Below are positions 42,986 to 54,089 of a DNA stretch of 64,000 bases, in pieces. The stretch is from Kuschelorhynchus macadamiae (lineage: Eukaryota > Arthropoda > Insecta > Coleoptera > Curculionidae), in NCBI GenBank assembly GCA_030620095.1, contig JAUTXW010002475.1, positions 124,001 through 188,000 of the forward strand, read 5' to 3'. Position 1 is the first letter of the stretch, and each line of letters starts with the position of its first letter. Under the pieces are notes generated by a model, which worked only from the letters and a program-made list of their open reading frames with translations, had not been told where the DNA came from and did no database searches. Position numbers and translations under genes: made by a program.

Positions 42986-43205
42986 TTTTAAAATTATTTG
43001 CTAATTAATTATTTAAGTTGACATCATGATTTTTGACTGGCAACGAGAAAGATTGTTTTTGTAACCACATTTTAGGGAAATCAAAGTGTATCTGAGAAAT
43101 ATCTTCTGGTTTTTTATTTAAATATATGACCTCAATTAAACTTCAGTATATATAAAATGGGAAGACAAAGTAATAACATAATAATAATAAAAGACATATT
43201 AGAAG

Positions 43206-43900
43206 GTCAAAGTTCATAACGAGAGGTGGTTCGTTAAACACTTTAAGTAACTATTTACCATTCGAATTACACATTCCATCATACAATTATTGTGGTCCAG
43301 GAACCAAACTAGGTAAACGGCTTGTTAGAGGAGAAAAGAGCAAAAATGCTTTAGACGAAGCTTGCAAACAACACGATATCGCTTACTATAAATTTTTTGA
43401 TTTAAAACATCCCAACGAAGCGGATTCAAGTAGGCACCAATCGGTGAAAAGATTGTTGGTTTAGAAATATCTGGAAATATGAAAGCTAAATCAAGATTTG
43501 GAATGGGGTTACGAAAAGGAAAGGGAATGAAGTGAAAAAGAGGTTGCTGCAGTTCAAAAAGCGAAGAAAGGAATATTCGATAAAAAAATATAAAAATTTA
43601 AGTGTTGCACAAATCAAATTATCCCAATTCCAAAAACCGGTGGAGTTTTACCATTCCTCTTTTTCCAGGATTATCTGCATTAAGAGCCCTTAGCAGTGGG
43701 GCTGCTCGACTTGCTTCAGCCATTAATTCGGCGAGGAGCGCTAAAAATAAATTTGAAGAACCAAAAAGACATAATAAAGTTAGGGAGCAATTATCTATTG
43801 GAAAAGGTTTATTTTTGCGTCCATATAAACAAGGGTGTGGATTATATTTAAAACAGAAAAACTGTTAAAGATGCTGCCTCGCAAACCACTAACATAGATT
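43206..43900 (+). pseudogene. Phospholipase A2-like plus minor capsid protein, copy 2
   Basis: PFELHIPSYNYCGPGTKLGK with LDEACKQHDIAYYKF: the phospholipase A2-like motif, here in one frame with Cys-Gly-Pro-Gly and His-Asp intact. A stop near 43460 and frame changes lead to FGMGLRKGKGMK and then IIPIPKTGGVLPF with PGLSALRALSSGAARLASAI (the minor capsid hydrophobic segment) and LRPYKQGCGLYL. It agrees with copy 1 in domain order. Confidence 0.78.
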
Positions 43901-44015
43901 TAAAAAAGTATGTTAAGAAATTACAAATTCCAAATTTTCGTGGTTTATTAATACGGAATAATATGCTAAACGTTATCAGTAAATATGAAGCTAGCATCCT
44001 GTTAAAAATGTTCAA
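43880..44015 (+). pseudogene. Protease N-terminal fragment, copy 2
   Basis: NIDLKKYVKKLQIPNFRGLL and NNMLNVISKYEAS: the conserved N-terminal stretch of the Polinton protease, as at 22000 in copy 1. It stops abruptly; the catalytic part is missing. Confidence 0.6.
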
Positions 44016-44850
44016 ATAGGTGCGACTACGACAATAACTGTATCTATTGTCGATGAAAAAACAGGGTTTTTTAATGTCTGCTTACCCCTTAAAACTTTAG
44101 TGGGATTCTTCGAAGACTATAAAAAAGAAGAGAAGAAACAAGGGCTCATACTTGTTAGGGATAATACCGATAACGATGCCATTTCAACCACAGGTGACAA
44201 GAAAAATCTAAAAGTTACAACAAACTTACATAGAATATATCTCATATAAGAAGTAGGAGTTCCTCAGGAAATGTTACTAACAAAAATTATAGATAAAAAT
44301 GCTGATAATAATAATAATAGCGTTTAGAAGTTGGAAATTAATTGAGTATCCAGAACTACTTAAAACTAATAGACACAATTGGCCAGTTAAAACCCCAACT
44401 CGAGTTGAAATCCCCCGCCATAATATACTTGCATTTCAACAAGAAAAATGGAATAAGAAAGAGAGCAATATGAGTGAATTTAATGACATAGACTTAAGAA
44501 ACATCAAAGTATTCTTAAATTCTGAAAGGTATCCTTATAATGATCTCATATTAGATATGAGTAAAAATCAACCCTCTATCTTGTGTGAAATGTATTACAA
44601 TTTCAACAACACTTATCATGGAAAAACAGAAAAACCATTATTTGATCCTCTTGTTTTCAAGGGGAAGGCCCCCATTGCATACATTAATTGTTCTTATCAA
44701 AAAGAATCTTTACAAGCAGGACCTATTGCAATGAGAGTAGAATTTGAAGTAAATAAATACATAGAAAAAGACACAACAGCTTATTGTCTAATATTACATG
44801 ATAAAGTTTTTACTTACAGCCCACTTACTAAAATTGTAAAGCAACTGTAA
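44016..44850 (+). pseudogene. Major capsid protein, C-terminal part, copy 2
   Basis: FFNVCLPLKTLVGFFEDYKK and LILVRDNTDNDAIS match the copy 1 capsid motif at 14400-14330. After a stop near 44250 the open frame from about 44299 reads LLKTNRHNWPVKTPTRVEIP, FNDIDLRNIKVFLNSERYPY and PIAMRVEFEVNKYIEKDTTA, ending FTYSPLTKIVKQL. The N-terminal half is absent: a deletion joins the protease start directly to the capsid middle. Confidence 0.82.
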
Positions 44851-45077
44851 ATTAGCTACGCATGGATTTTTACCTCAAAATTAAATTTAATTCCTAAATA
44901 AAACTTGCAAATAACAAAAGAGTTAGTTGTTACTAGACGTTTGACAAGAAAACGTGACTAACTGATAATGTCACTTCGAATAGGAGAGATAGAAACTTTT
45001 ATCAGAAAATTAAGAGAACTCAAAAGATTACTCCAAAAAAAAACATTTGTTTTTAAGAAATTTTCTAAATTAAAAAT

Positions 45078-45733
45078 ATGAGTCTAGTATTAGACATTCA
45101 CACCCATATTCACTAAGACGGTTTAAATTTAGACCAGGTCTAACTTGACAGTTAAAGGTTTAAGGTGACATTTTTACCAATACAACAAATAATTTTTTCA
45201 AATGTCACAATTACAAAATGACAATAACATAAGCGAAACATAACTGGCGAACTAAGAACATTGCAACTAGACCTGGTCTAACTCTTAAACCTTTTTAGTG
45301 AATACGGGGGTCAAGGTTTTAAGGACGAAAACAATAAATGTATAGCTAAAGAATTTGCAGCTTACGATGGAGATAGAATAAGTCACTATATTTTTAAACA
45401 TCCTTTTCTTTTAAACTTTCTTTCGCCTAAACAACATAAGTGAGCTATTTGGTTAATGAAAAATTATCATTGTATATACTGGAATTCTGGACATACCCCA
45501 CTTCATCAATTTTCAAATATTGTCAAAGAATTGATCGAGGTTACTGAATTTGTTTACGTTAAGGGGAAGGAAAAAGTTGACTGTATAAGAAAGTATTTAA
45601 AAAGCCAATTATTGAGTTAGATGAACAACCAATTTTAATGGCATCTAAACCAAAATGTTTTTATCACTCTAAATCATTATGTATGTGTGCACTTTCAACG
45701 TTTTATAATTATTTGATAAATTTTTATGAATGA
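45078..45733 (+). pseudogene. MSLVLDIQ-type Polinton-associated protein, split by a MITE
   Basis: ATG 45078 (MSLVLDIH) is cut at 45100 by a 210-bp MITE and resumes at 45311 with QGFKDENNKCIAKEFAAYDG, YIFKHPFLLNFLSP, a TGA, then NYHCIYWNSGHTPLHQF and VYVKGKEKVDCIRKYL. It ends MCALSTFYNYLINFYE at 45731. The opening (LVLDIQGFKDExNxFIxKELA) is that of a widespread insect protein family that accompanies Polintons and has an exonuclease-like look. Function unproven. Confidence 0.6.
45101..45310. mobile_element. 210-bp MITE with TCA target duplication
   Basis: Left end CACCCATATTCACTAAGACG and right end (inverted) CCCCCGTATTCACTAAAAAG match over about 45 bp, including TTAGACCAGGTCTA on both sides. 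TCA at 45098-45100 and 45311-45313 is the 3-bp target duplication, so a PIF/Harbinger-like origin is possible. No coding capacity. Confidence 0.75.
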
Positions 45734-45755
45734 ATAAAAATAGTATTAGCTATAT

Positions 45756-45965
45756 TGTAAGGTATCTCTAATTATTGAAACACGAAAGTACCAATATACA
45801 ACTATATTAAATACTGCAAATCGTAAATTGCCGTAAATACATAATATTGGCCGACACCGACATCGAATAATGCTATCAATAGACTGCTCTCTCCAAAGGG
45901 TTGTCCTTTTCTCGACACCTGCTTACGTAACTTCGTCAACAATGAGATGCGTCACCGTACGAATC
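45756..45965 (+). repeat. Direct repeat, left copy (LTR-like)
   Basis: Starts TGTAAGGTATCTCTAATTAT and is about 92% identical to 49172-49381; both end at GTCACCGTACGAATC. No target duplication is visible. Confidence 0.8.
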
Positions 45966-46369
45966 ATAAACAAGTGACAAGAACTTCATCTCATCAGAAG
46001 GACATATGATCGTATACACCGTTTGGACCCTCGTAACAGTCCTACATCGCTTCTATTCTCGTAACAAGACATATATACCTAACTCGTATAGACCGTTTTA
46101 ATATTCGGTTATTCGTCTCTCTCGTAACAACAACTTCATCTCATCAGAAGAGCATATGCTCGTATAAGCAGTCCTGAACCGTTACGAGGGTAACTAGACA
46201 TATATGGCATGCCATTGCAATTTTACCCCCATAACCTTTGCTACGTTAAGCAATGTGACGTAATGTTCGTCCTACCTGAACAACTCAGCGGCCATTACGT
46301 AAGTATCATAATACATCGTTCAACATATTTGAACCACTTTACCGTTATTAAGTAAAAACGTAGCGATAT

Positions 46370-46470
46370 AACATACATACATATACTTATATACATACAT
46401 ACACACATACATATACTTATATACGTACATACACACACATACACACCTATACACACATACCTGCATATAT
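46370..46470. repeat. (CATA)n/(ACAC)n microsatellite
   Basis: Irregular repeats of ACATAC, ATATACTTAT and ACACAC over about 100 bp. Confidence 0.85.
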
Positions 46471-48059
46471 GTGACTGATGTAACCATTAATAACCGACAG
46501 CGTAACACACTTTTGTAATTGTTATCGATTCTGGATCTTTTAATTGTTTCGCCTCGTAACGCTTTTGCGTCTTGCCGTTTATCCCATGCGACTTGGAACG
46601 TAACAAACGAGTCGCTTATTCGTTATGGGCGATATCCAAAGAATAACTCGTAAGGTGTCTTTCTAGTGACGGAATTTACCGTAGAGTTAATTCCCCACCG
46701 CACCACTTTTACTGTTTTCAAATAAACAAATTTAATGAAGGCGTTGGTCAAGGTTTGGGTTAAATTAAATACAGTAGATTAGATACAATATATAATATAT
46801 AATATTCCTAACGTCAATCTTCTGTAAAAGAATCTATGTTCGTAACGTTCATTCCTTCGGCAGGACCTCTGCTGAAATTATTTACGTGTACCATCTTGTG
46901 ATCTGAACGATACTCTACCGCAAAGTCAAATTCTTGTATGGGAACCACTATCAAACAATTCGCGGATTAAGGTCTCTTTATCAATGTGCGACGTAATGAA
47001 TCGTAATTCATAACTACTTTAAATTTGTTTCTTAGCAAGTATATGCCGAAGCCCTTTAATGAAGCAGGATTTTCTATTTCATGAAAGTGATAATTTTGTT
47101 TTTCCCGAGTAGTTGCGTGACTGAAATATTGTATTGGCTTTAAGTTATTCTATTTTTGTGTTTGAAATAAAACACCCCCCTAACCTATTTTATTTATGTC
47201 ACAGCTTTTGCGTTTCTATTAGAAACTGTAAGTATAGGCCTATTGATAAATTTCATTTTAATCGTCTCAATTGTGCTCCCAACTGAAGATGCATTATTTG
47301 CTTGTTAGTATTCATATCGGTTATGCTATAGAGCCGAAACCCTTTATGAATTGCACAAAATGTTTGGTCAAACTGAAAAATCTTCGGATGTCATGGATAT
47401 CTTCTGGTTTTGCAAAGTCGGAAACAGCGTTAATTTTATTTTTGATGCCTTAGCCTGAGATCTCGTAACCTCGTTATTTAAATGTTCCTGGCAAAAATAA
47501 CACTTAGCCTCAGAGTTAATTCTGCTACTCAAATTATTTTCAAGATGTATTTCAAATTTTCACATGCGCCGGCTGCCATTATCGAAATAATCGCTTAGTA
47601 TATATATTCCGAACTATTTCACGATTAGTGAAGGTTATGCTGTACGGTCGATAAGCATCAAGTTTGCTATCTGTCAATGTATCGTCTTATTGGTTGTATT
47701 CGTTTTTGCCAATTCCATTTCGATTTCTGGCAAAACAAACTCCAAATCCATAAAATAACTGCAAAATATCATTTGATTCTGATTTGCTCAGCCTAGGATT
47801 TAATTGGCCTTTAATTAATATCACCAATTGTAAGATATTAGAAATCCGTAACTCCGGTTCTAGGCATTTCGACTGGATATGTCCCTTATATTTACCGTTG
47901 TATTACTAAACAACTTATAACCGTTAGCATAGTCAGTCATATATAGGTGCGTCAGCTTCCGGACTCAAATCTTAGCTTTACAGTCACTTATATTACGTCG
48001 TTGACTATCCAAAACTTTTAAATTTGCTTGAGGTACCTTCTCGTCACGTAACGTCGAGA

Positions 48060-48529
48060 AATATTCTTCGTACAGACCGTCTGGTCGGACGTAACGACCA
48101 GCTGTAGCTCCATTTTGCATGTAGCGTTTATATTGTCATTAATCTAACAGGATTCAGCGTGATCTATCAAAAATAGTAGGTTATCATCGTTTGGCCTCTG
48201 TTTTGTTCGACTAAACATTTTCCAAGGATAGCTGGGTAATCCACATGGTCTGGAAAACTTTTGGTAACTAGTCTTTTCCACTTGATTCAGGAGCTTGAAT
48301 AACTTAACTAAAAAAAAAACAGAGTTAGAGAAAGTATTTAAGCATAATTTGGACTGTTTGGAGAACTTATCTGAAGTTCTATTTAATTAAGGATGTTAGT
48401 AGAATAGTAGAACTATTTTTGATAGATCACGCTGAATCCTGTTAGATTAATGACAATATAAACGCTACATGCAAAATGGAGCTACAGCTGGTCGTTACGT
48501 CCGACCAGACGGTCTGTACGAAGAATATT
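48060..48529. repeat. Perfect 117-bp inverted repeat with 236-bp spacer
   Basis: 48060-48176 (starting AATATTCTTCGTACAGACCG) is the exact reverse complement of 48413-48529 as far as I can see. The spacer holds no ORF. Confidence 0.85.
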
Positions 48530-49171
48530 CTACTGTGTTGCGTAACATTGTTATGTTGCCTTTGTCTTTGTTGGATCATGAATATACTTTACTTGACTTA
48601 ATATCATGGATATACTTTACTTGACTTACCCTCTCTAAGACGTACAGTCAACTGTACGTCTATGATTTTTCGTTGAAGAATCCTTAGAAAAAATGCTTTT
48701 ATTTGCCCATTCTTACGTAACAATGAGCATAAAAATAAAACAATAGAAGTAAACAATAAACAGCTAAAACTATATAAGCGTAAAATTGCACCAAACTACT
48801 GAATTTCTTTTCTTAATACAAAATCATTAACGCTTATTTTGTCCCAAATTATTAGTAGGGGCACTACGTCGTGACTTAGTGCTTTCTGCTGCACTCACTA
48901 TTATGAATAAACTCCAAGACATAACATACGTAACATAAATGTAAAACAATAGGTCACAACTTCGTATTACTTCGTAAAAGTAATGTAATTCAATACAATA
49001 ACTTTTTAACAGCACTGCGTAAAAGTAGTGCGCAAAATACACTAAACCTTATTCAGTTTAAAATAACGATTGAACACGTTATTTCGTAAAAACAATGTCT
49101 CACACTGACGTAACACAAAAATAGACCGCACTGGCACTAGGGAAACGTAGCGATTGGCCTCACATTTGAAC

Positions 49172-49381
49172 TGTAAGGTATCTCTAATTTTTGAAACACA
49201 AAAGTATTAACATACAACTATATTAAATGCTGCAAATCGTAAATTGCTGTCAATACATAATATTGGCCGACACCGACATCGAATAATGCTATCAATAGAC
49301 TGATCTCTCCAGAGGATTGTCCTTTCCTCCACCCCTGCTTATATAACTTCGACAACAATAAGATGCGTCACCGTACGAATC
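49172..49381 (+). repeat. Direct repeat, right copy (LTR-like)
   Basis: Match of 45756-45965. Flanking bases differ at both ends; Polinton fragment 3 begins soon after. Confidence 0.8.
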
Positions 49382-49496
49382 GTACCTCTTCGAATTATCA
49401 GGATAGATTCAAGGTGCCTTCTTGGAATTACGTTACAATATGTACTTTGTTTTATTTAAACGTATTATAACATCACATTACAATTATATTGTATTT

Positions 49497-50092
49497 TTAA
49501 ACTGTCAAAAACAGCAAAAAATGTTTTCTGTTTTTGTTTTCTAAAAAGTTTTTACATACTTGCGCTATTTTTTTACAAAATTCAGCATGTTCTAAATATT
49601 TGTGACTTTTGATTAAAACTTGAGCATTCACGTTATCATCATCACCAGCAGAAGCTAAATATCTTGAGCAAATTTCTGACATAACCAACTCTTCAAGCAC
49701 GTCGGTCACTGGTTTTTCCATCACAATTACACAATATCCTAGACTCAACCTTCTTGAGATATTGACAAGTAAAAATCTCTTTCAGCTTCTGCCGCTGATA
49801 TTTCTTTCAAAACTGTTGAATTTTAAACAAATTTTTTTAAACTTATGATTTCACTATAAAAGTCTAACTTTATCAACTCACGCACAAAGTCTAACAAATC
49901 AAAATTTTTTAAATAGTCAACACACAACGATACTGCCTTTGTATAATCTTCTGAAAGTTTGGAATAAAATGAAGAAAAAGATGGTCTACTTGTCATTTGA
50001 TGCTCATTAACTTCATATAGTAATTCGCTAAATTCACTCTACAATTCTTGAATTGTTGATGTTAATTCGTTAATTTCGGTATTAAATGCCAT
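49497..50092 (-). pseudogene. Unknown gene F
   Basis: ATG 50092 (MAFNTEINELTSTIQEL), a TAG, then SEFSELLYEVNEHQMTSRPS, LVDYLKNFDLLDF-like codons, a TAA, and after a frame change the open end RLSLGYCVIVMEKPVTDVLE with VLIKSHKYLEHAEFCKKIAQ to 49497. Helical and polar, no known domain. A possible TATA-like ATATAATG and initiator TCAGTG lie upstream. It sits beside integrase but has no counterpart in copy 1. Confidence 0.4.
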
Positions 50093-50257
50093 GTTAACAC
50101 TGAGCTTAAGTGGTGATTCATTATATTTAATGTCTCCACTAGGCTACTATATTAACAGAGTGGATAACCTACTGCGGCGAGGCTAAGTTAACGAAGTCGA
50201 TTAAATTATTTCCAATATTAGGCAGGAGGAGGACTAGATGCATAATGAAGAGGAGAA

Positions 50258-50520
50258 GGAGGGGCTTCTCTCCTTAAATAACTACTTGTCCTAGTGTGCA
50301 TAAATTGCTACTCCATATATGTCTATACTAGGACAATTAGAAGCAAGACTGGGGTTGAAGTCACTAAAGCAATGAAAGACATTATTGAAGAATCCGGATA
50401 TACGTCAATAAATCTGCAAAGCAACCCAGGCAAAGAATTTTTAATAATACATTCCAAAATCTTGATAGGAAATACAATATTAATCATTATTCGACATATA
50501 TAACTCCATTATTACAATTT
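50258..50520 (+). pseudogene. Polinton integrase fragment (copy 3)
   Basis: YSIYVYTRTIRSKTGVEVTK and LQSNPGKEFLIIHSKI: the integrase core uninterrupted at the place where copy 1 carries the 4.4-kb insertion, which makes it the empty-site reference. The second catalytic Asp (QSDQG in copy 1) is Asn here. Confidence 0.8.
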
Positions 50521-50569
50521 TTTTATTCAATATATTATATTACAACAGTAGTAGCTTTAATATTAAATA

Positions 50570-50791
50570 TTATCCCAACACTTGCGAGCTTTGACCTAAA
50601 TAAGTCAAAGTGAACTTACCCTCTGAATTGTTAATATTCTCGACTATTTCCAATGATTGAAAAGTTTGATTATGTGTTTTATCGTACAATGTTACTAGAA
50701 TTGTTTCCCCAAAACGTCTTTTCATTAACTTCATTTGTTTAATAACATATATTTTTCCCACCGTCAATGATGTTTGCTTTGAAATACTCAT
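50570..50791 (-). CDS. Small conserved Polinton protein E (copy 3), internally shortened
   Basis: MSISKQTSLTVGKIYVIKQM, GETILVTLYDKTHNQTFQSL, GKFTLTYLGQSSQVLG. Compared with 31546-31225 it lacks 18 residues after MSISKQT and about 12 after FQS, both in frame, and has no internal stop. Confidence 0.6.
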   Translation of the reverse strand: MSISKQTSLTVGKIYVIKQMKLMKRRFGETILVTLYDKTHNQTFQSLEIVENINNSEGKFTLTYLGQSSQVLG

Positions 50792-51245
50792 TATTAAAAA
50801 AGTAATAAAGGTTTTGAAAGTCAAAAAAGAATATAGTATACCTAAAAGTACTTTCAGAATACACCACACAATATTTCCATTTATGAGCGACTTCTCACTG
50901 CAAATAATCCTCGTTTGAATATGTGGTTTCTATACTAACCAAGCCTTTAATATAGACAAGGTCGAATACCCCCTACCCACATAAATAACAAATGCGTCAC
51001 TTACTAGGTAGTTTTTATGATTTAGAAACTTTCAGAGAAGAGTTTTGAGTTGAAAAATTTAATTTTAGAATTTTGAAAAATAGGTTCATTTTGAAACTAC
51101 AAGAAATATTTGAGATATTGAAATGAAACGTGGATAGGTGTGAAGCGCATGAAAAGTTATACATTTCTACAAATTTTCATTGTCGTAGCTTTTCTTTAAG
51201 TATTTTTAATTAATTATTGAAAATTGGAAAATCCCCTGACGCCAA

Positions 51246-53785
51246 CTAAGCTTGTCTGGCGAAGCTTGGCGTGAGTCTTCGTGATTGGTTGGTTGTTAAC
51301 GCGTCCTTTTTTTTCGGCCCTGTTTCGCTTAAGAGATACTGCCTGAAACACCTATGTCCTAAGTGCACCTGCGTCGGTAAGTAATCCACTTCATCGTGGG
51401 AACTATTAAGCCATGCTCGTAAGTCCAGTATCAAGTTCCAAGTCCATCGCCCAGCTGAACCGCTATCCCATCACCTTTGCCACTCGTTGAGAAGGTTATC
51501 TCTTGCTGTGTCTCTAAGCGTGCCATTATATTTTTCATACCTTTCCACAATCTGAAGGTCTATTGGAGGAATTCCTGCTATGACGAAGGCAGCCTCTGCT
51601 GATATTGTTTTATAAGCGCTAGATATCCGTATCGACATGAGGCTTTCTATTCTTGTGAGTCTCCTTAAGCGTGTGTCTTTGCCAGTTATAGTGTGTCACA
51701 CTGGCGCTGCGTATAGCATTTGTCAGTTTGCCACGCCTGCCAGTAGTCTTCGTTTCGAAGCCCGTGGTCCTCCAACGTTAGGCATGACACTTACTGTTTA
51801 TTTCCACTTTCTCTGCGGATTTATTTATATGTTCCGCAAAGACAAGCTTGGTGTCCAACCATACTTCTAGGTACTTCACAGCCTTACTTGGTTTAATTTC
51901 AATACCTTGTAAGATAAACTGTATTGGTAAGATTTTCCTCTTAACCGTAAGTAATGCTGTCTCCGTTAGATATTCGCTGTAGCGCTGTGTTCACGACGTT
52001 CATGAGCTCAACTCATCATTCGCAAACCCAATTAGTGTAGTACCATCTTCCATTTCCATCCTTAGGAGTTCATCGTACAATACGTGCCAGAACGTTGGAC
52101 CCAACACTGACCCCTGCAGCACACCTCTACTTATTTCTTCCTCTTTTAATTCTCTCTGCCTCCATCAGTATGTCACGTTCTGATAGGTCTGACGCTATAA
52201 TGTTGAGAAGACTTTCATCGACACCTCTCTTTCTCAGTTCTTCCAGAATAATCTGCCACGAAGCGCTATTAAAGGCCTTTTTGACGTCTAGAGTTATAAT
52301 GGCGCAAAGTCTGCGATACTTCCATGAGTAATTGGCTGTCTCTCTTGCTATTCGGAGTACTTCATTTATAGCGTCTACAGTTCTTCGCGAAAGCTAAACT
52401 GTTTGTCAGCGAAACCACCCGTTCTTTCAAGTTCCTGATCGAGCCTGCTGCTCGTAGATTTTTTCCTCCACATCTAAAAGGCAAACAGGTCTGTAGAAGG
52501 CAGGGTTGTCTACTCGTTCGTCTTTCTTTCTCAGCAAAACGAGTTTTGCTTGTTCTCAGTCTTTTGGAAATTCTACTTGTCTGGCTAGTTTATCATATAT
52601 CGCCAGCGCGTATTCAGGTGGTTGAGTAGCCACATATTTTACTATTTCTGGAGGCGTTCTGGTCCAGGTGCTTTTCTATCCTTCAGTTTGTCACATGCCT
52701 TGCGTAGTTCGTTAATTGTGAAATCACGAAATAACCCATTATTGTTATGGTTATCACTTCTTCATTGGTTTGCATTGGCATAGGGAGCCTCAGTGGATAT
52801 CCAATCAAGTTTTTCATCACAATTTTGTATCCAGCCCCCCAAATATCAGTATTCACATTCTCACAAAGCGTCTTCCAACCGGCTTTTTTAGCGTTCCGAA
52901 TTTTGTTGTTTAACCGTTTTTGGCTTTCTTTATAGTCCGTCCAAAAGTTGTTTTGCTCTTGGGTCTGGATTCGTCGTGCGTTTCTACTATAGAGCCGCCT
53001 TTTTCTTATGCATTATCTGCGAAGCTCAGCGATCTCTTCATTCCACTAGTAGCCTGGCTGACGTTGCACACTGCTCTTTTTCTTAGGCATGGCCGTATTG
53101 CAGATCTGCTTGAAGGTTTCCGAGAAGTTTTTTGTGGGTTGATTCTTTTCACCTTCTAGAATTACATTTACAGCGTTTTGCAATTTTAGTTGCCACCTTC
53201 CTACGTCTTATTTCCTTGTTGTTTGTCGTTGAAATGTAATTTTAAATGTTATATAATTATGATCGCTCAACGACTCATTTTCCATAACGGCCTATTCAGA
53301 AACTTTGTTTGCCATATCAAGTGTTGCAAGAGTCAAATCTAGGATCGAGGCGGCTCCGTTCCGTTGGTGTGTTTCCATTATTTAGGATGACAAGGTTATT
53401 TTCCGCAATACATTCGGTTATCATCTGGCCCCTACTGTCGGTGTAGGTCGTACCCCATTGGGGAGATTTTCCGTTAATGCGATAATGGCTTTTTCATTTC
53501 ATCATTTCCTGAGGACTAAACGCTGTATACTTCATATTCTGTTGTAGTAACATATGTGTATCCTGGGCCCCGTCCTTGCCGTTTCGCGATACTCCCCTGC
53601 TTGTTAAACACTTTACGCCTCCCGTCTGGTGACCTTTTTGTTGACAAAGTATGCAGTATGCTACGTTTTTGCACATTGCCTTATGACCTTCTTTGCCGCA
53701 TTTAAGACATAGATCCTTTCTATATGGGCCGTGACATTCTTGCTGAATATGTCCATACTCCCAATATTTGAACCATCTTGTTTCT
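51246..53785 (-). pseudogene. R1-clade non-LTR retrotransposon (LINE), gag fragment, APE and RT
   Basis: On the minus strand: CCHC zinc knuckles (YGHIQQEC, CLKCGKEGHKAMC, CILCQQKGHQ) at about 53780-53640; the end of an apurinic-type endonuclease near 53450-53330 (LDLTLAT); RT motifs KAFNSASWQIILEELRKRG (about 52290), PTFWHVLYDELL with the catalytic box changed from FADD to FAND (about 52040); and a C-terminal LNEWQR...WTWNLILDLRAWL and LPTQVHLGHRCFRQYL (about 51470-51330). The clade call rests on this C-terminal pattern. Most of the N-terminal endonuclease is deleted. No poly-A tail seen; 51010-51245 is plain AT-rich sequence. Confidence 0.82.
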
Positions 53786-54089
53786 TTTTTCGTTTCTACG
53801 ATTGAATCAGTTTTACAGAATCAGGTTCTGACATAACCATAGTAACTTAACCCGTCCTGCGTTTTGATTGGTTATATGCTCTTCATAAAACTACTTTGTC
53901 CTTGATCTAGATTGTTCACTGACCTGGTGATTTATCAATCTTGGAGATGTTATTTTGGCCATATATCCATTTATTATTACGTATATTTATATAAGAAATT
54001 TTCTAAAATCTAATATTACAACACTCCCCCATTCAGCTTTAAATTGACTGTCTTCACGATTGCCAATCTGAGCCCAAAGATTAGTTTGT

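Larger units (their letters stand above)
39180..45740. mobile_element. Polinton copy 2, integrase-to-capsid segment
   Basis: Genes in the order integrase, IDKFG protein, hypothetical and ATPase (minus) then minor capsid, protease start, major capsid and a helper ORF (plus). This is the mirror image of the block in copy 1 relative to polymerase B. Confidence 0.75.
45966..49171. mobile_element. Non-coding CGTAAC-rich segment between direct repeats
   Basis: About 3.2 kb without any recognisable protein. CGTAAC, or its reverse GTTACG, recurs about every 150-200 bp (for example at 45925, 46035, 46066, 46555, 46835, 47465, 48048, 48093, 48540, 48715 and 48928), unlike the rest of the window. Also inside: a (CATA)/(CACA) microsatellite and a perfect 117-bp inverted repeat. 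It resembles a large non-autonomous element bounded by the two direct repeats. Confidence 0.5.
49440..51010. mobile_element. Polinton fragment 3
   Basis: Holds an unknown gene (-), an integrase piece (+), protein E (-) and a right flank (GTCGAATACCCCCTACCCAC) that all match copy 1. The integrase and protein E are only about 50 bp apart, against about 1.5 kb in copy 1, so the genes in between were lost. Confidence 0.7.

Noticed and set aside
46370..46470. Possible CRISPR-like array
   Set aside because: Simple microsatellite without unique spacers; the genome is eukaryotic.
46320..46508. Minus-strand ORF with repeated YKYMYV-like units
   Set aside because: Translation of the (CATA)n microsatellite.
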